NCBI GenBank assembly: GCA_964036315.1
Contig: OZ038500.1
Coordinates: forward strand, 63,160,749 to 63,224,748
DNA: 64,000 bases
Source of the DNA: Acanthosepion esculentum
Lineage: Eukaryota; Mollusca; Cephalopoda; Sepiida; Sepiidae
Direction: 5' to 3'
The notes beneath the pieces are model-generated. The model was given only the letters and a program-made list of their open reading frames with translations, ran no database searches and was not told the origin of the DNA. Of the stretch, positions 39,201-46,804 are shown one piece after another. A program made the translations under genes and the position numbers. Positions within the stretch are counted from its first letter, which is position 1. Each line of letters begins with the position of its first letter.

Positions 39201-42200
39201 TGTTCAAGGTCTAGCTTCACTCTGCGTACTTTAGTTTCATTACCAAAGCAACAGGCCTATTACTTTCTGATTAGACCGTGTATGTTTAATTTGATTTATT
39301 TTTGTACTTTTTCAGATTGTAGTTCTTGCTCGTGTCATAATTGGTCGCAGTCCTGTCTTCCTCACAGCTTCAGGCATTTCTCTTCTGGTACGAATATTAG
39401 AGTCTGCAGATGACGACGTGGTTGTGTTGGTGGCTAGCCTTTTGTCCAGCCTGGCACACACAAGGGCTGGTATCACAGATGCGATGGTCACAGTTGGCCT
39501 CCTTGACTTGTTGGTCAGTAGGTTGTCCACCTCAGAGAATTCTCAGGTGCGAAATGCTGTAGCCGTGACACTTGGTTACCTGACATTCAATCCAACAGCT
39601 GCACGACTTTTATTTGCGACCTGCAGGAAGATTCCTGGCTTATATAACAAACTCATGAAGAACATTGGTTTTCATCCCAAAATTAACAGCAAATTTGAGG
39701 ACAATTTCAGGCGAGCTCGTCTTGTTGGTTTACCATCTCAATGGTTGGTTACATTTCATTTTCATATTATGATACAGGGAGGGGTATAAAGATATACTAA
39801 TGGTGCATCCAGTAAGGATTGAACTTGTGGAAGTTGTGATTGTTTAGTATGACTAGATTTCTAATTATTGCTCTCTTGCTTTTCTTTGTTTGGTTTGGTT
39901 GTTTTAATTTAGCGGCACATCAAACTTCTATGGGTCATTTAATAGGGCAGGTCGATTTTGGAAGCTTGATATTGCACTCAATTTGAAAGTTGGGCTTTGA
40001 CATGATTAATATTTTTAAAAATATCCTTAGTGTTTTTTGAGGAAATGAATTTAAAGATTAAGTTTAGGTTTAAAATAGTAGCATTGGAATTTAATTCCAG
40101 TTATCAGTGAAAGCACAAGCTTCATAAGGCTGTGCTATCAGTTATAGCACAGCCTTATGAAATTTATGATTTACTGAAGCTTTACAAATTGTATATGGAC
40201 AAGATGCATGACACTAGCACATTATTACTAAATCATTGTGCCATTAAATAAGACCTTCATTTACTTCAAAGGGAAGTTATACTGAACAATTTAGCTATAT
40301 TATGATGTAATATATTACACAGTGCAGTAGCTTTAGTGTGATTTTCAATAAACAATGCAAATTTAAAGTGTTCCTCAGTATCATGGTATTATATACACTT
40401 AACTATTTTTTGTTTTTATTAATTCCAATCATTTTTTTCATTATATATTCCAGAGATTTAAACTGCCTCGTTCTGACTTTATGCATAATTTTCCGTTTTG
40501 TTTCGATTTTCTTTAGAAATTAGTATTTTTACTGTTCTTCTGTGGAACAACATCTCCGTTGCCTCAAATCCGTTCTTCCAGCATTGACAGACATATAGGA
40601 GAATTGATGTTACATAACAGTAGGGCGGGTCGAATTTGGAACCGTCGTGTTGCAATCAATTTGAAAGTTGGAGCTTGACACGACAAATAATCACATTTTT
40701 TCCGAATCGTTACTGTCTTTTGATGAAACGAGTTTAACGATTAAGTTTAGGTTCAAAATCACATTTCATTTCAGTAATCAGTGAAAGCCTTATAGTACAG
40801 ACTTATCGCATTTATAATTTACTGAAGCTTTACAAACTGTATATGGAGAAAATGCATTGCACAAGTAGATTATTATTAAATCATTGTTTCATTAAATAGA
40901 ACCTTCATTTACTTCAAAGGGAAATTATACTGAACAATTCAGCTATATTATGATGTAATATATAATACAGTGCAATAGTTCTAGTGAGATTTTCAGTAAA
41001 CAATACAAATTTAAAGTGTTCCTCAGTATCATGGTATTATATACACTTAACTATTTTTGTTTTTATTAATTATGATCTAACAAATCTGATTCGTTGAGTA
41101 GCCTTTTTTGCATTCCTTTCCAATTTTTTACACAGTTTTTCCTTATCGAATACAGTAAAAAAATAAATGTATATTTTACTTGTGGTGATTCATATGAACC
41201 TATTCTAAAAATTTGTCGGCATTAAATAACCCACTGAGGTGTTGATATGCCGTAAAACAAAATAAAATTAAACCTAAACTTGTCGCAGACAAATCTATGC
41301 TCATATAGACAGGTCTATTTTGGAACCGTTTCATTGCACTCAATTTGAAAGTTGTGGTTTGATATCATAAATAAGGACTCAAAATATTTTTTACAAAATT
41401 TAGAAACGAGTTTAAAGATTAAGCTTACATTCCAAATCGTAGCTTTGGAATTTCATTCCGGTCATCAGTGAAAGCCTTATAGCACAGCTTTATAAAATTT
41501 ATAATTTACTGAAGCTTTACAAATTGTATATGGACAAGATGCATGGCACAAGAACATTATTACTAAATCATTGTGCTATTAAATAAGACCTTCATTTAAG
41601 TCAAAGGGAAGTTATACTGAACAATTTAGCGATATTATGATGTAATATATTACACAGTGCAGAAGTTTTAGTGCGATTTTCAGTAAACAATACAAATTTA
41701 AAACATTTTGTAATTTCTGTCCAGCAGTATTATGGTGTTATATAAACTTTTACCTATTTTTTCTTTTATTAATTATGATCTAACATATTTTATTCATTGA
41801 GTAGCATTTTTTGTAATCTTATACAATTTTTTTACACCATGCTCACTTATCGAATAGAGTAAAAAAAATACATATTTTGCTTGTGTTGATACATAACTGG
41901 GATTCTGGTTTGAAAATATTTTCCATTCAATGTATCGAATACATACAAATACCAACTTTATTTGGATTTATTCTTGAAAGAGTAAAACTTTGAAGTCTGT
42001 AACCAAGAAGCTGTGGAAATTAGGTATTTTTGTACATTGTTCAGATGACCTTTAAAACTAAATGTTCAAAAATAGCAAAAGTTATGAATCTAACTTTTGG
42101 TGTCAGTCCTTATCACATCAAACCCCAACTTTTCCATCAAGTGCAATGTTGATTTTCTAAATCCACACATACGCATGTGAAAGCCCACACTAAATTTACA

Positions 42201-45200
42201 TTGTATTAAAGCTTAACGTCATGGAGAGGCGAATGAATACCGAGATCAGTCACGGAGTTGCCATTTAGCTTTTTTGGAAGCAGATCTAATTCGTTTTCAG
42301 TGCATTCAGCTCCTGTAAATCAGCCTCTAGATCTTTTTCCTATTAATTAAAACAAGCTAAAAGAAAGAACGACGAAAAGAAAGTTTTGGGTTATTTTATA
42401 AAAGCTCCCTACCTCAACAAGCTCCCAAAGAAGTATAAATACTAGGTACTAAAGGGAAATGAAAAGAAGGGTGCTGAAATATATTTACCATTTTTATCAA
42501 ATGCAACAATATAAATATAAAACAACAATGTAACAAAACATAAACATGGTATTTGTGCTATACAAGATTACTATCGATTCATTAAGCTGAGATGAGGTAG
42601 TCAACTACCATCTATGAATGTCTTTGTTCCCCAGGGTATGAGTCTGGAAATTGGTTGCAGCATGCGTTGTTCTAACCTCTTCTCAGGTCTGGACTAATAT
42701 CTAACTCTCACAAGGGCATTAATCCATCTCGTTCATCCCTAGTGTGCCAATAGCATTAACTCACCTCATTTATATGCTTGCTAGGTGGAGTGTTCTATCT
42801 AAAAACTCAACAAAAGAAAGGAAAAATAAAAATAAAAGTAACTAAAAAGAATTTGGTATTGAAAAGTAATCATGTGATAACTTCAATACTGCAGCTACTA
42901 AGAGAGTGACATTGTATGATGGACCAAAACCAGAATAGTTAATTTTGCTCTTTTGGAAGTAGACCTTGTACTTTTTCGGTGCATTTAGCCACTGTAAATT
43001 ACCACTTTTCATTAATCATTTCACCCCAAGCAAGGCAGTGCAGCCACTAAGACACAAGGGGTTAAGGGTTAATGGGCATGAAAGAACAAAGAAAAAAGAG
43101 AAAAATTACTAACGAGCAAGAGGAATCAAGAAGACAGTAGTTAAGAAGCTCTTTTTTATTTATTTATAAATTAATAAATATTAATAAGAAAAAGAGTTAG
43201 ATCCAGATTCACAAGAGCTTATAAAAAAAATGAAAAAGAAAGCAACACCAGAAAATAAAATAATTTTGGCCAATCAGAAAAATTAACACTAAAAGACTTT
43301 TGATATTAGCTGAAACAAAGGTTTGCGCCAAAGTCAGTGAGCCTGGTCAAGTGTGAGAGATGAAACTATTAGCATAGTATTTATAGTGACATTTATCAAT
43401 TTCGACATTCAAATAAAGAGACTTAGCTGCCAATCTAGTACTACATTTATATTCATGAAGTCGAGGTATGAAAGTGGAAATTTCATCAGAATAATTACCA
43501 TGAAAATATTTATAGAAAAGGCACAAGGAAGCTATATTGTGGTGGTGGGAAAGCGACTGAAGTTGAGATGCCAGGTCAGGACCAGTAATATTGCAGATTT
43601 TTCTTTGTATTTTATCAAGAATCTCTAGTTATATAGCAGAAACGCCAGGAGCAACTCGGGCTAGTGTAATGGTTAGCAAGCTTGTCTTGCTAGAACAATT
43701 AATGACTGAATAGTGAGTTAGATCCACATTCGGTACGCCACACTTTTGGCCTTGTGCCACATCTAAGCTACACTTAGAAAATCATTTTGGGCATCTCGAA
43801 ACGGTGTAATGGTTAGCAAACTTGTCTCGTGAGAACAATTACGACTGAGTAGTGAGTTCGATCCTCACTGGGTGCCTCATACTTTCAGCCTTGTGCCACA
43901 TCTAAGCTACTCTTGAAAAATCACTATAGCAGAAGCTCTAGACCAGACATGGCAGTAATATTCAATATACAGACAAATGGTTACCTTATCAATGTGCAAG
44001 ATAAATTAAGAATTGATTCAAACCAAAAGAGCTAAACTGGTTACTCTGCTGTGTTTTGTCTACGCAAGAGTGCCTTTCCATTTCATTTAAGAGACAGGGA
44101 CGTATGTTACCATGGTGCTTTTGTGGTATAAGCTGTGGGGCATGAACAAGTTTTATTATTACCCACACATCAGCATTTGGGACACCACATATTAAACTAA
44201 ACCCTATGTGATATTTACGCTATATAGTAAAAGGGTGATAATTATAGTACAGCAAAAATTACAGACAAAAAGTTACAAACATATTTGGTGTATTATATAT
44301 ATATATTTATTTGATAAACAATCTTACTATATGTATTTGTTCATTTTTTGTTAGGGTGGTAGCACCTGTTAGGGTCCAGTTATAGGCAAGTAATGAAGCA
44401 AAGCAAAAAAAAAGCTATGTATAAAAATACATTTTTATAGTAAACATATCAGCAATACTTTTTTATATATAAAAAAAATTACCAACATTATATATTTATA
44501 GTAGAATTAGCAACAATACATTTTATAGTAAAAGGGCCAACAATATATTTTATCTGTACTTGAAGGCATACAATTGCATTCAAAATGTATTTAGTTGAAG
44601 CCATAAAATTGTATTCAAAATATTTAGATTCTGGTATTAAATAACCGGTATAGGTTGATATGCTGCTAAACAAACTCAACCAATCATTTTTTTGTTTGTA
44701 ACTTTTTTTTATTAATGGGAGTTAACTCTAAAACTACACCTGTTTTATGAAGGCCAACTCCGTGAAATAATTATGAAAACTATATGTGAAGACCAACATG
44801 TCAAACCCGTTTAATGATAATAAGAACTTAACAAAATGTCAATTTTGTTTATAAATATGCTGTCATTTTTTATGCCATTGGTAAACTAGTAGTTTATTAT
44901 TTAAAATATTTATTTTCCTTTTGACCTTTTTAATTGATTATCAATTTTTGTAAAGATAAACGTTTTTTCTTTTTTACATCTCAGCCTTGAAATTAATGGT
45001 GGACGACCTGTCATTCCACCCAGTAGAAGTAAGGGAGGTAAGCTATTCAGAATTCTTCAGTTTTATTAATGTTTAATCATTTTATTTCCCTCCTAAAATG
45101 AGTTATTACTAATATTTATTAGTTATTAGTTATATTACTATTAATATTGTAATAGTATTATAGTGGTGTGGGATTTAGGGGTTAAAATGAACAGTTAATT

Positions 45201-46729
45201 TATCCACACCTAGAAAGTTTAATGATGGATGATAATGATGAGAAAACACAATGGTAATTTTAACAGAACAATATAAGAAATTTATTTACAAATTTATACG
45301 CTTGAAGTAGTGTCAGTGGATCATTTCAGGAAAATAAATCAGAATTTTTAAAATCTATAATTTTAATGTATTGTCACAAAGAGGTAATTTTCATACAACA
45401 GATTAAATGATCTGAAACATAGTAATATTAAAAAATGTTTAAAACAAAGGCAAGAGAGATCGTTGCTCACCGAAGTGATATATGGTTTGCATACATTCAG
45501 AAGTAAATGAACAGTGATAGTTTGAAATACTTAGCTTTCTTGGATTGTTGAGAAAAAATTCTTTGAAGTGCCGTGTGCTTGGTTAAAAGCCAATAATACA
45601 ATTGATGAGTAATTTTACACAGGTGAGTACTTCAATGCTGGTCATGAGGAACTGAAATGAAACCTTTCACATGACTGCAGACACTCTACTGATTAATTTA
45701 ATTTTTCTCCTCATTTTATATCAAAAAGAATTTTGCATAGGCTCTCTACTTTCCTTTTTCTTCTTGGCTCACTGGACAATTTCTGTGAAGGAAAGGTTTT
45801 CATTGGTTCCAAAACAATTTCGCATATGCTCATGAATTTCTTCCTGTCTTCTTCCTCAGCTCACGGTTAATTTCTGTGAAAGGCAAAAATTTCACATAAG
45901 TTCGCAATTCTTTTTCTTTCTTCTTCCTCAGTCCTTCGAATTTGAAGGCAGTGGGTGAAGGGAGTTATTATTATTTCGTACTAACTACAGTATTAACAGG
46001 TTGCAAAACATACCAAGTGTAATAATCATGTTCTTTGACACAGCATCTACTGATAAAATATTTCATTCTTTTTTTTTGTTAGCTGGTGATTGTCATCTTT
46101 GTGGTAAGATCATTGATACAATTCAGACATCTGTAGTTCTTTGATTGTTAAGTTCTCATTTCTTTTAGAACTTTTGGTTAGAGAGAGAATGATACTTTAA
46201 AAAAAAAAGATGAGATTTCTTTCTTGGTCAAATTGTTTTATCACCAAATGGAAATAAGAAATGACAGTTACATTTTTGTTGATACTGACACTGTAAAACT
46301 AATTCATGTCTATCACTTGTAAAATTTTATATAATGACAAAGTAGACCGAGAAAAGGCTTGGTGCAGCAAAAACATTTATTTTTGCTTTTCATGTCAATT
46401 TCTGATCGATTAATGTGTGATAGTCCTCGCTAAGACCTACTGCGTTAATTTTCTTGAATCCATTTTTAATCATTGATCTGAGAAAACAGTTGTATACAGC
46501 TGATAGTGTAGACCCGTGGTTCCCAAAGTGGGACACATGACCCACAGGGGGGCAATTTAATTTTTAAGAGTGGGGGAATTCGAGAATGAGTTACTAACAG
46601 TGAATTTTTTCTAGTGAGTTTGTGTGAGTATGAGTGTATGTGTGAGTTAATACATACAGTGCATATAAAGTATGCATACATAAAAATATATGTGTGTATG
46701 TATATACATGAGTAACTATGTATGTACTG

Positions 46730-46804
<75 letters not shown>

